A DNA stretch of 64,000 nucleotides from Hesseltinella vesiculosa (Eukaryota > Mucoromycota > Mucoromycetes > Mucorales > Cunninghamellaceae): NCBI GenBank assembly GCA_002104935.1, contig MCGT01000022.1, positions 310,001 to 374,000 of the forward strand, given 5' to 3'. Shown piece after piece: positions 32,397 through 43,684 of the stretch. The notes beneath the pieces were generated by a model, which searched no databases, was not told the DNA's origin, and saw nothing but the letters and a program-made list of their open reading frames with translations. The stretch's first letter is position 1. Every line of letters begins with the position of its first letter. The translations under genes were made by a program, and so were the position numbers.

Positions 32397-33544
32397 ATGG
32401 GTTGTTTCGATGAAGCCAAGTCTATGAACTTTTCTCTCTATGGTCAATGGTAAGTCTTGCTGCATTCACCAAGAGGAAGTCGAACAGAGAGGAAAAGGGA
32501 AAAGGGAACGTGTTACCAGGGAGTGGGGTTGCATGGCAAGAATGAAGAGAGAAGAGGTGAGATTGATTTAGTTAGGGACAATCAATAGATTGGTCAATGG
32601 GGAAAAAAATAAAATGGCAGAGATCTAGTAGAAGAGATAGGAACGGTCTTGGCGTCGGTTGGTGACCCTGCTGAATAAGGCGATGCTAATTTTTTTTTAT
32701 GTTGCGTCTAGGTTGGGTATTATCTCCATTTGTCGTAAGTGAAGGAGATAGAAATGATGTCAGACGGTAATGGTTGTCTCATATACCCTGGCTATTGACT
32801 AGTGTTGATTGCTCTTGGTGTGGTTGGGATTGCCTCGCACGTTGTGTTCAGTATTGTAGGCTGGTAAGTTCCACACAAATCGTTTTAGACAGGGTTGCTG
32901 AAACTTTCTTTTTTCAGGGTCATTGCCTTTTTATTGGTGTTGGTGGAAATCCCATTGTGTATAAAGGTAAGGCGAGGCACAGCTTCACAGGACTTCCCTG
33001 ACTCGTATTTTTTCTTCTCCAGCTCTGCCCCACTAGCCCCAAATTGTAAGCCAGCAGCATATCCTTGGTGGACGACGGTTCCGTCTTAATTAACACCCTT
33101 TTTTTTCCCTAGGGATGTGTTTATTTCCTACTTTGAAAACTGCTACTTCCGAGCTGTGATGTACCTTGTGTAAGGAATGAAGTTGAAGGGACAAGGAGGA
33201 GGTTCGTTTGCTAAGCTCCTTTTTTTTTTTTTTTTTTTTGGTCGTCAGGTTTGCTGTGGTGATGTTCTTGTCCAATCTGCAAAGCGGTGCTACACCTTTG
33301 ATTGCTGCAGCTGTGACCTTGTTGTTGGGTGCCATCAGCTACGGTAGGACTCAATTTTTACGCTGTTGCCAGCAGATGCTCACTTTTTTTTTTCTTTCAA
33401 CGGCAGGTGCTGCTGCTGTGATGGGTCAATCCTTTGCTAGCTCCAAGCAAGTTGATAAAATAGCGAGAAACCGAGACACGTGCGCTAATCATGCATTTTT
33501 TTAATAGGGCATTGGGAGGCACTGGTGTAGACAATGTGGTGTAA
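32397..33544 (+). CDS. TVP18: Golgi membrane protein TVP18
   Basis: Tetraspan protein of late Golgi vesicles. Exons: 32397-32449, 32712-32734, 32803-32863, 32918-32966, 33023-33045, 33113-33169, 33249-33343, 33407-33446, 33508-33544. Nine exons encode 145 residues, so less than 40% of the gene is coding, and two exons are 23 nt long. Landmarks of the family: MNFSLYGQWLGIISI at the start, VEIPLCIKLCPTSPKFD between TM2 and TM3, and FRAVMYLVFAVVMFLS. Four hydrophobic segments are seen. The last intron needs a GC donor (TCCAA/GCAAGT) to join SSK to ALGGTG in frame. Confidence 0.92.
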
Positions 33545-34040
33545 AAGAGTTGCAAGCTAGCTAATGAAAGAGTGTTGTTTTGTAATAAATGAATTAGGTG
33601 TACATGTTTATATCAAACGATTTGCCACCGAGAGCCAAGAAAGAGTGGCGGCTGTCTAAGCTGGAAAGAACTGCGGACGTTTGAGGGAACACGGAAATGA
33701 TTTCCCAATGGCAGACAAGCATGATGATGCCATTTTTTTCTTTTGGCCAGGCCAAAAAAATTCTGCATGATCGTCGCTGGACCCTATTTTCACCTTCCCC
33801 CCCTTTTCTTCTTCTTCTTTTCCACTTCATATCTCTTGAATAAGAAAAGAACATTGCAAGACAATTACCGAATTGATAATCCCTCCGATCTGCCCGTGGC
33901 AACGGAGCATGGGTGAGAAAAAATAAAAAAAAAATCCTGGTCTGCTTTTTTTTTTTTTTTTTTTTCCTTTTGCTTTTTATTTTAATCTCATTGATCCGTT
34001 CATTTATAATATTCGATACATCTCGAATTAAACATAATCA
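33545..34040. other. Spacer: TVP18 3' flank and DUF202 gene promoter
   Basis: A T-run of about 22 nt is centred near 33955. No gene is seen. Confidence 0.6.
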
Positions 34041-35001
34041 ATGGACGATTACGATACCACAGTAAATTCATTGGAACAAGAACGATGTCAATCACCTAGT
34101 GTCATGTCCACCACCATTCAGACAAAATCGCAACACACCGACGACACCGACTCAGCCTCGACCAGTGGCCTAAGCACCTCAACCCAACCAGATCCAGGCC
34201 TCGCCTCACCTGAATTCCAAATGCCATTCCTTGTACGCACCAAGACCGACCGAGAAAAGGATCAGTTACGGTCCGAGTATCACCAACAACGCCGACAGAC
34301 TGACGCCAGCATATCGGGGCCTCGTCCTCATGGCCTGACCAATAACGTCTTTTCTACTTTCTATCACCGCGTCAGTATGTCTTGGCTGTTGGAAAACAAA
34401 GCAAGCGTCGCCCGAGATCATTTAGGTAAGTTTCAAGTGGAGAGAGGGGCAATTTTAAAAGTAAGGAGCAAAACAAATAACATTTTTTTATGTAGCAAAT
34501 GAACGTACTTTTTTGGCATGGCTAAGAACATCCCTATCCCTCATCACTGTGGGCGTAGGTAAATCGATATGAAGCTTGGGAAAAAAAACAATGGAAATCA
34601 ACAAAGAACCTCATCGATCAAAAAAAAAAAAAAAAAAGAAAGAGGGAAAAGGGGTTGCGTTTGGGACTTGTTTGTGTGTGGGTACATGTGGCACAAGAAA
34701 AAAAAAGAAAACTTTGTTTTATTGACTCGACTCATTTTTTATGTTAGCCATCACCCAATTGTATCAACTGAACACAGTCGAGAACGGGAACAAACGTCTG
34801 ATCGGACGAGCTCTTGGTGGGACATTTGTGGCTCTCAGCATCGTCTTTTTGTATTTCGCCAATGTCCGCTATTTCCATGCCCAGTACGCTCTGACTCAAA
34901 ACCAATTCCCTGCAAGCCGAGGCTCTGTCCTGGTTGGCTCTATCTCTGTTTTATGTGTCCTGGTGGCAATGTTTGTTGTGATTATAACAGACAAGCGATG
35001 A
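34041..35001 (+). CDS. DUF202 (Vtc1-like) three-helix membrane protein with disordered N-terminus
   Basis: Exons: 34041-34425, 34496-34558, 34748-35001; 233 residues. Residues 1-~110 are Ser/Thr/Gln-rich and disordered. The membrane domain starts with the family hallmark ANERTFLAWLRTSLSLITVGVA, followed by two more hydrophobic helices (LGGTFVALSIVFLYFANVRY and GSVLVGSISVLCVLVAMFVV). DUF202 proteins include Vtc1, the small subunit of the vacuolar polyphosphate polymerase, and bacterial YidH. Vtc1 itself is shorter and lacks this N-terminal extension, so this is a relative of unknown role, probably vacuolar or plasma membrane. The hallmark motif is encoded almost entirely by the 63-nt middle exon. 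Confidence 0.88.
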
Positions 35002-35458
35002 AAATGTCTGTGTAATTTTATAGTTTAAAAAAAGACTTTGCGCCTTGTTTTTTCCATTTGGAACGATACCTCTCCTCCACAACCTCTCTCGTTTTGTATA
35101 AATGTTTGCCATAATAAAAAAAAAAGTTTATTTTGACTTGTTGGCCTGGGCTGGGGCCAGGGCAATTGGTCTAAAATTTATTGACTCGGTTATTTGATCG
35201 ATTTGGAAGAGTGGCTCTTCCATTTTGAAACGATTCCAAAGAGGGTCTGTGTCCTGGAAAAGAAGAGTGAAGAAAAAAAAAACGCCTCTCAAGTAAACAA
35301 GATGCATCAGAAATTAAGGTTGCCATCTCGCTCTCCTTTCTCTTTTTGTGTGGCCTGCTATCTTGGGTTTAACTCAACGATTGACAGTGCCATGGTAAAC
35401 AAACATCAAATGAAATAAAAAAAAAACTTCCCACAGGGGAAAAAAAAAAAAAAAAAGA

Positions 35459-35467
35459 TATAAAAAG
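35459..35467 (+). promoter_or_regulatory. TATA box of the zinc-knuckle microprotein gene
   Basis: TATAAAAAG lies 98 bp before the ATG at 35557, with a pyrimidine-rich leader between. Confidence 0.5.
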
Positions 35468-35510
35468 ACAAGCTATTGCTCTTTATATTATTTCACTTCA
35501 CTTCATTTCA

Positions 35511-35540
35511 TTCAAGCTCATTCAAGCTCATTCAAGCTCA
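35511..35540 (+). repeat. Three tandem 10-bp repeats in a 5' leader
   Basis: TTCAAGCTCA occurs three times without spacing, immediately upstream of the microprotein start and downstream of its TATA box, so it should be transcribed. Confidence 0.9.
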
Positions 35541-35556
35541 TTTTTCAAGTCATACC

Positions 35557-35747
35557 ATGTCCACTTGCAACACTCACACTCACGTCTGCCAAGGTCGTCC
35601 TGTGCCTATTAACACAACTGGTGGTCAATGGTAAAAAAAAAACGGACCAGGTTTCGTCATCAAAGAGGCTCATCACCGTACTTCTTTCATAGTACCTGGT
35701 GCGGAAAATACGGACACCGACGATTAGCTTGCCCCTTTTTGAGATGA
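35557..35747 (+). CDS. 42-residue CCHC zinc-knuckle microprotein
   Basis: Exons 35557-35630 and 35693-35747, joined by a 62-bp GT-AG intron in phase; 42 residues. The second exon completes CTWCGKYGHRRLAC, a perfect C-x2-C-x4-H-x4-C zinc knuckle; further Cys/His (CNTHTHVC) lie near the N-terminus. Zinc knuckles usually bind single-stranded RNA or DNA. A TATA box, repeat-bearing leader and spliced structure argue for a real gene, but the size makes chance possible. No function is assigned. Confidence 0.55.
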
Positions 35748-36269
35748 ATTGGACGCTCTAGGCTGGTTTTTTTTCTTTCTTATTTTACTATTATCTTATT
35801 AGCATTTCCCATATGAAATCACCTTGATTCCCCCTCTTTACCCATCCTGCCTCGTTCATAGCAAAAGTATATTGCATTTGGATGGTCCGTTTTCATCAGC
35901 GCTTTAAAACAAATTATCCATCATACCTCCTGTTCATCTTCATAAAAAAAAGCCAAGGCGTAAATAAAATAAAATAAAAATTTGCCTCCAAAACTCTAAT
36001 TCCTTGTACAAACAAAAAAAAAAGGTTGCATCCTTGAAATGGAGCTTCGTTGCACCATAGCTCAAAAACATCTTGACATTGAAAACTGTCAGGTCATTGC
36101 ATTCCGGCCGGGTCGCACAGTACCGAATTGTAAAAAAAGAGTAGGTCATGTGGTTTTGTGTCCTCTTGGAAGCGCCCATTTTTTTATTTGGTTGACTTGT
36201 TTATTGTTGGTTCAAAGAGCAAAACTGCAGGGTGAAATAAAAACAAATCTTCTCCGAGAAACGAATGAC
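35748..36269. other. Convergent spacer before PFK-2
   Basis: 3' flanks of the microprotein and PFK-2 genes. AT-rich with short A/T runs. No gene is seen. Confidence 0.6.
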
Positions 36270-38533
36270 CTACTCATCAGCGCCAACATCCACAATATCC
36301 ATGCGAGACTCTTTGCATCCGTAAGCTGTAGGCGTGATTTCAATCAAGCAAGGTCGGGGGATGGAGATTTTCGGAATTTCCTAAACGAAAAACAAAACGG
36401 CGTGAGCAAAGCGTGGACAAAGGGTGCTGAACCTTGAATGATCAGTCTCTAGGATTCTTGTCGTTTTACCGTTTCAGGACGATCAAATAAATACGCATAC
36501 AAGCATCGCAAGATACTGTCATGAGCAATGATCAGCACGTCGTTCTTTTCTCGTTCCAGCTCCATGATGATGGATTCTAATCGCACTGCCAAATCATGGT
36601 AGGACTAGCGGAACAAAAAAAAAATGTCAGGGGCCATGACAGCGGGGTTTCTGGCTCTTTTTCATTCACCTCTGCTCTGGGGAATCGGTGGTGATAGGGG
36701 TCTTGACGAGCTCGAATGACCTCTTCAGGGAATTTGGCCTAAAAGTCCCACGAAAACATGAGAAAAAAGAGAGAATCAAAACAAATCAGTTGCCGTGGTG
36801 GCACAGGTAACAAAAAAGATGCCCCTCATTTTGTGAAGCAGCGCCTTGAAGATCGCCTTACCTTGATCTCCTCTTCGGTCAAACCATCCACCTCGCCAGG
36901 GTTGATTTGGTTCAATACGGAATGTTGGCGTACCAAGACACCTTCCTCGGCAAAACAAAGGGCAGTTTGTCTTGCCTTCTTTCTCGTTGATGTCCAGACC
37001 TAAGAGAAAATCACATACAAAATAAGCTTTTTTTTTTTTTTTTGCTCGAAACAGTAAACAAATAGCAAAAATGGGGGGAATGCTTACTGTCAAAGGTCGT
37101 TGATGTTCACTGGGATTGGCTCTTGCTTTGCCTTCGCGGTAACGTAGCACAAAATCCTTGAGACGTTGGGCATAGGCTTCTCCTTCAGGCGAAAGTTCTG
37201 CGTCCACCTTGTACGATCTTGGATTGAGGCATTCGCCAGCCTACGCCGAGTCAACGATGATGAAATAAAGATGAGCCTCATCATGATCGTCTTGTCTCCA
37301 CTGCCATTACCCGAGCAAAGTAAATGGTACGAGGCTGGTTGTGCAGATTCATCAAATAATAGACCACACGTGACTGAAGATCATGTTAAAATGTAGGTTT
37401 GTTAGTGAAGATGTGCGAAAAAGATGAAACAAGGAAGAAAAAAATCAAGGAGATTCCAGGATACAGAAGTTAAGGGGGTTGTTGCTTTACCTGAAGATAC
37501 CCATGGACATTGTTGACAATCAACTGTTCACCCACATTCATCAGCTTGACAAACGGAAATGAGAGATCTTCAATTGTTTCATAATTGGCAAGGTGTTGCT
37601 CGATACGATTCTAATTTTTTTAAAAAAAAAAAAAAGGTATGACATGGCGTCATTCTGCCGTATGCCATAGCTCTCTTTACTGTGTAATCTTTGACAGCAT
37701 CCTCGGGATCCCATCCAATGTACTAAGTGCCAGCGCACAAAAGCAAAGAAAAATCAACTCTTCTTCTTTCCTTTTTGTTTTTCGATGCCTTACATCTGGT
37801 GATGAGATTTTCACGCTTCGAATATTGGCAAGGACGATCTCGGGCTTTGTGCAAATCGATTCTGAAATAAAATCACGTTACGGTCAGTTGTCAGCTGGCA
37901 CATATCTTGCCTTTGTGTATTACCGATAAAAAGCACCTAAAAAAAAAAAGAGTGAGTGCCCATATTCTCTGATACTAACAAGGACATTGACTCTATTAAT
38001 CTTACACGAATATTGTTGGCCACCAACTTATCACGGACCTCTCTTCGACGAGCTTCTGTGATATTGTTGCCATCATAAATCCCTACCTGGCCCGATCCAT
38101 CTTGCAACCAGTCAATCATATCTTGCAAACAGTCGTCTGCGATTTCCATTCTCGCCTTGGTTGCTTCCGTATTGCCTACAACAAATGACAATTAGGAATA
38201 AAAAAAAGAGAGAGAGTACGTGATAAGCATATCATTTTAGAACGTTGCTTACCAGGGTCAAAGTATTCATTAGAGATGGATCCTAATCGGTCTCGTCGAT
38301 AGTTGCCAACACTGAACACCTTTGCTGACACGCCGAGCCATCGCATGTAGCGGCAGAGTGAGCGAGAGATGTGAGTTTTACCGCGGGCTGGTACCCTGAT
38401 TAAAAAAAAAAAAAAAAAAAGAGTGGTCAACCTACTTGATGACATTTATCATGTATTACCCAACAGCTATAATGCCGATGGCACCAGCATGGAAAAGTCG
38501 CCCACTCTTGGTTTTATACAACTGAGCTGCCAT
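36270..38533 (-). CDS. 6-phosphofructo-2-kinase with degenerate fructose-2,6-bisphosphatase domain
   Basis: Makes fructose 2,6-bisphosphate, the activator of glycolytic PFK-1. Thirteen exons: 38533-38460, 38395-38253, 38175-38006, 37936-37924, 37861-37794, 37722-37681, 37610-37491, 37373-37311, 37240-37088, 36999-36862, 36738-36670, 36604-36470, 36380-36270; 432 residues, all in phase. Kinase: Walker A GVPARGKT (25-32), VFSVGNYRR, and VLFIESIC, of which the first part is a 13-nt exon. The bisphosphatase domain should begin with RHGE, whose His is phosphorylated during catalysis; here it reads RAGE (231-234). A second family His is kept (IAHDSILR, about 379). By analogy with yeast Pfk26, which also lacks the first His, this is probably a kinase-only enzyme. 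Confidence 0.94.
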
Positions 38534-39241
38534 TTGTCACCACGGGGAAAAACGAGCTTTGAAAAATAAAAAAAAAGAAAAACGACTGATTTTTGCGTCG
38601 TTCTGATTTTTTTTTCTTTGCTTTTGGTTTTCATTCGCCGAAACGGCCCATCTTTGTACAGTATGTTTCTTGCCAAATGTTCAAACACGCGTTCAAGCGA
38701 AAGAGTATTGCAGATGGTATCTCTTTTACAAGGGATATTCTTTTTGGGTGGTGCCACAGTGGAAAAAAAAAGTGGCGCCAGATGCTGAGTAGCCCAGACC
38801 CGTTGACATTAGGTGACATTGGATCGAGATGACTCTTTTTTTAGGTCCTTGGCAGTGGAGAACGAGAAGAGTGGCTTCGATATTGTCCTAAAATGAAAGA
38901 GGTGTAAGAGAGTGTAGTGATCTTGGCAATTAGTGGCGGGAGTCCGGGCCGTGGCGAGCCAATGAAACAGAAAGCAAGCATCGGTCTCGGTGAAGGACAT
39001 CCTTAAGATGGGCACCAACAATATGGCGCACTGGCCGGAAGTTTTAACCCCCCCCCCCTTGGATCCAATATTTAAAAAGCTGCGCAAGGTCAAGCAGGAT
39101 TCGGCGTGGTCTTGGCGATCCACTGCTTCTTTTGGACTAGAGCGAGACGCATGCCGCTATAAATAAGCTTCGCTGCTTTTTTCCTTTCTTTTTCTTTTTC
39201 TTCGTTTCTATTTTTCCCATATCTAGCCAATTTTATTCATA
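38534..39241. other. Divergent promoter region, PFK-2 / CYSTM gene
   Basis: 708 bp. Contains a C-run near 39049-39058 and the TATA box listed separately. No further gene is supported. Confidence 0.6.
39158..39165 (+). promoter_or_regulatory. TATA box of CYSTM gene
   Basis: TATAAATA lies 84 bp before the ATG at 39242, followed by a pyrimidine-rich leader. Confidence 0.55.
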
Positions 39242-39846
39242 ATGAGGTAATTTCAATATCGATGCTGTGGACGATGATGCTGACGGTCATTACTGGACCC
39301 TAGCCAACCCATGAACACCCAAGCTTACCCTCCTGTCCAAGTTGCCATGACAACTGAACGCGAATCCAATGCTGTTGAACAATTGCAAAAGCAAGATGGT
39401 AAGCACACACACAGCACTAGGTTATTGCATGCTCATGATGATGTTTCTCTTTTAAAATTTCAGAACAAGCCAGTGATTCGATGTTGAGGTAAGTTATATA
39501 GTGGGGAATGGTATTGTTTCAGTTCGAAAAGCATGACCATGCGGGATTTTTTTTTAGACTTCGTGGTGGCGGTTGCATCAAGGGCTGTTTGGAAACTATC
39601 TGCTGCTGTTGCGCTCTTGAAGCTGTCTGGTAAGTCTCAACAAGGTTAGCTATTGTTATACTAATTCTACTTTTTTTCTTTTTTTCACATTTGCAGCTGT
39701 TGTAAGTGACACCAACTTTTTTTTTTTTTGCGAAGCGATGCAGCTGCGTGCCTTTTTTTAGTGGCACAAATGAACCCCAGGTTGTTTCTTTGGCTCACCT
39801 CTTTTATTCTATTTCATTAGGCGAAATCGATGAAATCTGCTGTTAA
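39242..39846 (+). CDS. CYSTM-type cysteine-rich tail-anchored microprotein
   Basis: Exons: 39242-39246 (5 nt, ATG plus two bases), 39304-39398, 39464-39488, 39558-39629, 39697-39701 (5 nt), 39821-39846; 75 residues. The N-terminus is Gln/Pro/Thr-rich (MSQPMNTQAYPPV). The C-terminus LRGGGCIKGCLETICCCCAL, then EAVCCC, is the Cys-rich transmembrane module typical of CYSTM proteins, which act at membranes in stress tolerance. If the last intron is not removed, translation stops at 39706-39708 with VCCK instead of VCCCEIDEICC, so two C-termini are possible. Both models keep the CYSTM core. Gene identity is good; the 5-nt fifth exon is a hypothesis. Confidence 0.75.
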
Positions 39847-41075
39847 GCATCTTGTACCCTTTTTTTTTATTTAAAGAAAGCTAAAGCCTTTCGTTTATGT
39901 TACTCTTTAGTCATCTAGTCATTATATACAAACTCTTTTTTTTTTTTTTACATAAAGAAATTGTCTCTTTCATGTCAATTTTGAGCCAAACAATGCAACC
40001 ATGCAGCAACTTGAATGGTGCCTGCTGACGCAAGATTTCGCTTGAGCCTCCAAAAAAGGGGGTATTTTTTAGATTTACATCGGAGAATGAAGCACAGGGT
40101 TGTACAGCTATCAATGAAAAGTTTTCTATTGAAACCAACCTTTCCTGGCATAGCGCACATGACAATCCATATTTATGGCTCTTGTTGCCACAAACATCGC
40201 CCACTGATCAAGCAAGGCACCATTATGCCTCAAAACTGATTTCCAGTGTCTTTGATGAGCATGAAAATAAAAAGCGACAACACGAGTCTTTGATCAGATG
40301 AATGGAGTCTTTAGCAAACAAGGAGCAGTCACATATGTCGGCATGCATGATTTAAAAAAAAAAAAAAAAAGGGAGACCATGGAAAAAAGGTCGCAAACCG
40401 CCCAACGTGTCACGCTGTTTCTTCTTTGTGCACGAATGACTTCTGTGGCGCGTCCTTTTTAGGAGGCTGCTCTTGGGATGGATTTTGTTTCGATCATCAA
40501 CACAAACAAACAAACCAATGGCACTTGAGGCATTCCACAATGACTGGTGGAGAGAGAAAAAAACACAGAGCAGCAGGTTTGTCCCTGAACCCCTTTGTTA
40601 TTATTGTTGCGTGTGTTTTTTTTTTTTTTTGCATCAAATCACGTAGGATGATCTATGAAACGTGACCTAATCTTTCAGGAACGTTGTGCAAAACTCAAAA
40701 TAAAATGGAGAGGCATAGATCAGCATCTGTTTCAAACAAAAACGGGATCCCATGCTCCACAGCGGCCCGAAAGCGCCAATTAGGAAGAATCTCAATCGCA
40801 TGGATTTCTTAAGATTCTGTCCAAGTCATGACTCTACCATAAGAAAGAAACGTGATCAACGAGGGCCCAAACGTGCAAAATCCAACCGAGCCTGGTCCCC
40901 GTTTTTCCAGAGGAGGGTCATCTCCATCTGAAACAAGGCTCAAGGGGAAGAGATGCTTGATCATGTCATAACACAGGAGAAAAAGAAGGAGGAGGCGAAG
41001 AGAGAGATGAGACGGCTGATTTATTATTACCAGAGGATGCAAGATGAGAGAAATGGAAAGGGCGGGAAAAAAAAA
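39847..41075. other. 1.2-kb convergent gene-free stretch
   Basis: 3' flanks of the CYSTM and MFS genes, with A/T runs at about 39928-39940, 40351-40370 and 40618-40630. A minus frame (40204-39911) is open for 97 codons but ends in a poly-Lys tract and shows no family. Nothing else is supported. Confidence 0.5.
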
Positions 41076-43110
41076 TTAAAAATCAAATCGGTAATCCAAG
41101 CGGTTGTTGCCCTGGTCAGTGGTGGTGGCAGCGTAATGTTTCTGTTGTTGCTCAGTCAGAGCATTCCATACCTTCTCACGGCGCTGGTTGGTTCGCTTGT
41201 ATCTCAAATGTTGAACAACAAGTAGAATAGCTGTAAAGACTTGCAGACCTATCAAGATCCAATTGCCACGGTGGTATCTCGGTGCATCACTCTGTTGGTA
41301 AATGAATGCGCCAGGCACAGAGCACAAATTGGCCATGCCAATCTAAACGCAGAATGAGGCGTGAGCAGCCTGTACTTCATGGGCGAATTTCTTTTTTTTT
41401 TTTCAGGCACTTACCACAGCACCCAGGGCGAGTGTGCGCTTGCCAATGGGAGCAAGATTTGAACTCATCCAAGCAACGTGGATGGGGTGGAAATTGGGCG
41501 TACCTGAGTAGAAGAGCTGTCAGCTTGGCGTTTCTTTTCTTTTAAGCATGTCATTACCACCAGTGACCAACACTGCACCGTAGATACTCCAGCGGCCGAC
41601 ATTGGCAGGAAGAAATTCCATGACAAGCAAACCAACAGTGGTCCACACCATAAAGAAGGCACAGATAAAGCTCATGCCGCCATACCGTTGCGCGATGTTG
41701 GAGCCAACGATGGAAACCACAAGGTTCATGATGTATGCTGGAGCAGTCAGCAGGTTGGCTTCGATCACATTGAAACCGGCTTGCTTGATGATCGTAGGCA
41801 GGTAGCCGCTGATAGGTGTGTTGTACATCATCCCCGTAAACGCGATGATCAAATGGATCAGTAACCGGGTGTCCGTTAAGGCCAGCTTGACATCTGCTAA
41901 AGTCACAGGCTTGCTTTGTTCCTTTTTTGATAGGTCATCGCGAATCAGTCGTGTCACAGCAATCTTGCGCTCTCGCTCAGTGAACCATGGCTGGCGCCAG
42001 ATCAGTGTCGTTGTGTTGGCAGGAGAGCCAGGCAAATAAAAGAAAGCAACAAAGCCAACAACATGCGTCGCAATCCCATCGATCAGGAACAACCATTGCC
42101 AGCCATAAAAGTCTAATGGGTAGTAATGATGCAAGGTTAGCCCAATCTTTTGCAATGTCATTGTTGCTTTTTGCTTACTTGCAACGCCAGACAGATTGAA
42201 AATACCAGCAGCAATCAGTCCTGAAAGAGCATTAGCAAATGACTGAATGCCCCAGAACAAAGCTAAACGAGGACCCAATTCACGACTTTTGTACCAGCCA
42301 GTCAAGTAAACCAGGCAACTAGGAATGCTACAAGACACATGGTGTTGTGATTAGTTTAGTAGAAGAGAGGGAGATAAATAGCGGGTGGGGGGGGGGTTTG
42401 TGAGGAGTTTTAACTTACAATCCGCCTTCGGTCAAGGCAATAAAAGCTCGCACGACCATGAAACCAGCATAGTTCTGTTAGAAAAGAGAAAAAAAAGACA
42501 TGAGGATCTACCTTGAATAGATAATAGCCAATGTTGGGTCCTTACGTGGATAAAAGCGTGGACAAGAGTGACAAGAGCCCAAGAAGTCATGAGAACAGGG
42601 ATGTAGCGATGAGGGCCAACCTTTTTGGCAATGGAACTGCTAACGAGGGTGGTGGCACAGAAGATGATGGCATACATCATGGTTGCAGTATTAAAGCCGT
42701 CCAATGTGAACCCAAGGTTGCCAGCCATATTGTCAGAAATGGCGTTGGCTATTGAAAAGGAAAAAAACCCCGAAATGAGCCTGAACCCTTCTTTTACACC
42801 TTGATGGTTCACCTACAGATATTGGTACGGTCCATGTTTCTAAAGGACAATCATGAAGGGTTAGTCTCTCTCTAGGAAGAAAAACAGTGTCTTACAAAAT
42901 AAAGGTACATAAGAGGACAAAAGGCATGAGGCGAGCGTCAATTTTTCTGCGCAATTGGGCTTCTTCTTCAGGCGTCCATTCCAATGAAGGGTCGTAAGTG
43001 TCATCACTTTCAATGCTTTCAATATCACTCTGAGCCTGTGTCCATTTATTGGTAGCCTCCTTCTCGCTGGCGACCTTCAATGCCTCCTTTTCGTTCAGAT
43101 GAGAGGGCAT
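41076..43110 (-). CDS. MFS transporter, allantoate permease (Dal5/Tna1/anion:cation symporter) family
   Basis: Twelve-helix proton symporter of organic anions (allantoate, nicotinate, pantothenate or vitamins; substrate not readable). Exons: 43110-42896, 42839-42817, 42748-42546, 42474-42419, 42327-42179, 42112-41558, 41503-41415, 41342-41076; 518 residues. Family signatures: LNMDRTNISNAI in TM1 (encoded across a 23-nt exon), RAFIALTEGGFIPSCLVYLTGWYKSRE in TM4-5, FYGWQWLFLIDG before the central loop, and FHPIHVAWMSSNLAPIGKRTLALG in the second half. The N-terminus is acidic and cytosolic (ESIESDDTYDPSLEW). A TATA box lies 53 bp upstream of the start. Confidence 0.93.
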
Positions 43111-43163
43111 GGCTTAGGATGAAGTAAAAAAAGTGGGGAACGAGTTGAAGAAATAGCGGGGTG

Positions 43164-43171
43164 CTTTTATA
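43164..43171 (-). promoter_or_regulatory. TATA box of the MFS transporter gene
   Basis: TATAAAAG on the minus strand, 53 bp before the ATG at 43110. Confidence 0.5.
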
Positions 43172-43684
43172 AAGGAACGGTGGCAAATGGCACATATTCG
43201 ATCATGGATGGCGTTTTTTTTTTTTCAAAAGTGAAAGCATACAAGATGGCATCATACTATTCAATTTACGGTGATGCTATCGAGTAATACCGAGACGAAA
43301 AAGCCCGGCTGTACTAGGTGAATTTCCCCGCCTGGGGAATATAATTTTCACCCTGCAAATATCAATAATCTCGCGCACACGCTGATCCGCACACCATTGC
43401 CTTGGAACGTCTTTTCGATGGTGGATTGTATCATTGCAGAAAAAAATGGTGCCATGTCAGCATGCTTGTGCAACCCGATTTACGGCCCCAACTAGCCTCC
43501 GCGCACTCCATCCTCGCTTTTCGTTATCTTTATCACAACACAGTAACTGCTGCACTTTTTTCTAACAGTCTGCGTGGAGTCATCCTTTTTGGTAAGAACC
43601 ATTGTTCCTGTCTGCAAGTACAAATTTGCCATTGGCAAGAGCCGGTCAAGTTTTTAGCTCCTGGCGGATATTAAACATTTTAGG

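Larger units (their letters stand above)
35002..35556. other. Spacer with TATA box and triplicated leader repeat
   Basis: Contains the DUF202 3' flank (AATAAA-like signal near 35110), a poly(A) run, and the upstream elements of the zinc-knuckle gene listed separately. Confidence 0.6.

Noticed and set aside
42361..42420. Poly(G) and other homopolymers as reverse-transcription (retroposition) tails
   Set aside because: They fall inside ordinary introns and spacers without target duplications or intronless gene copies beside them.
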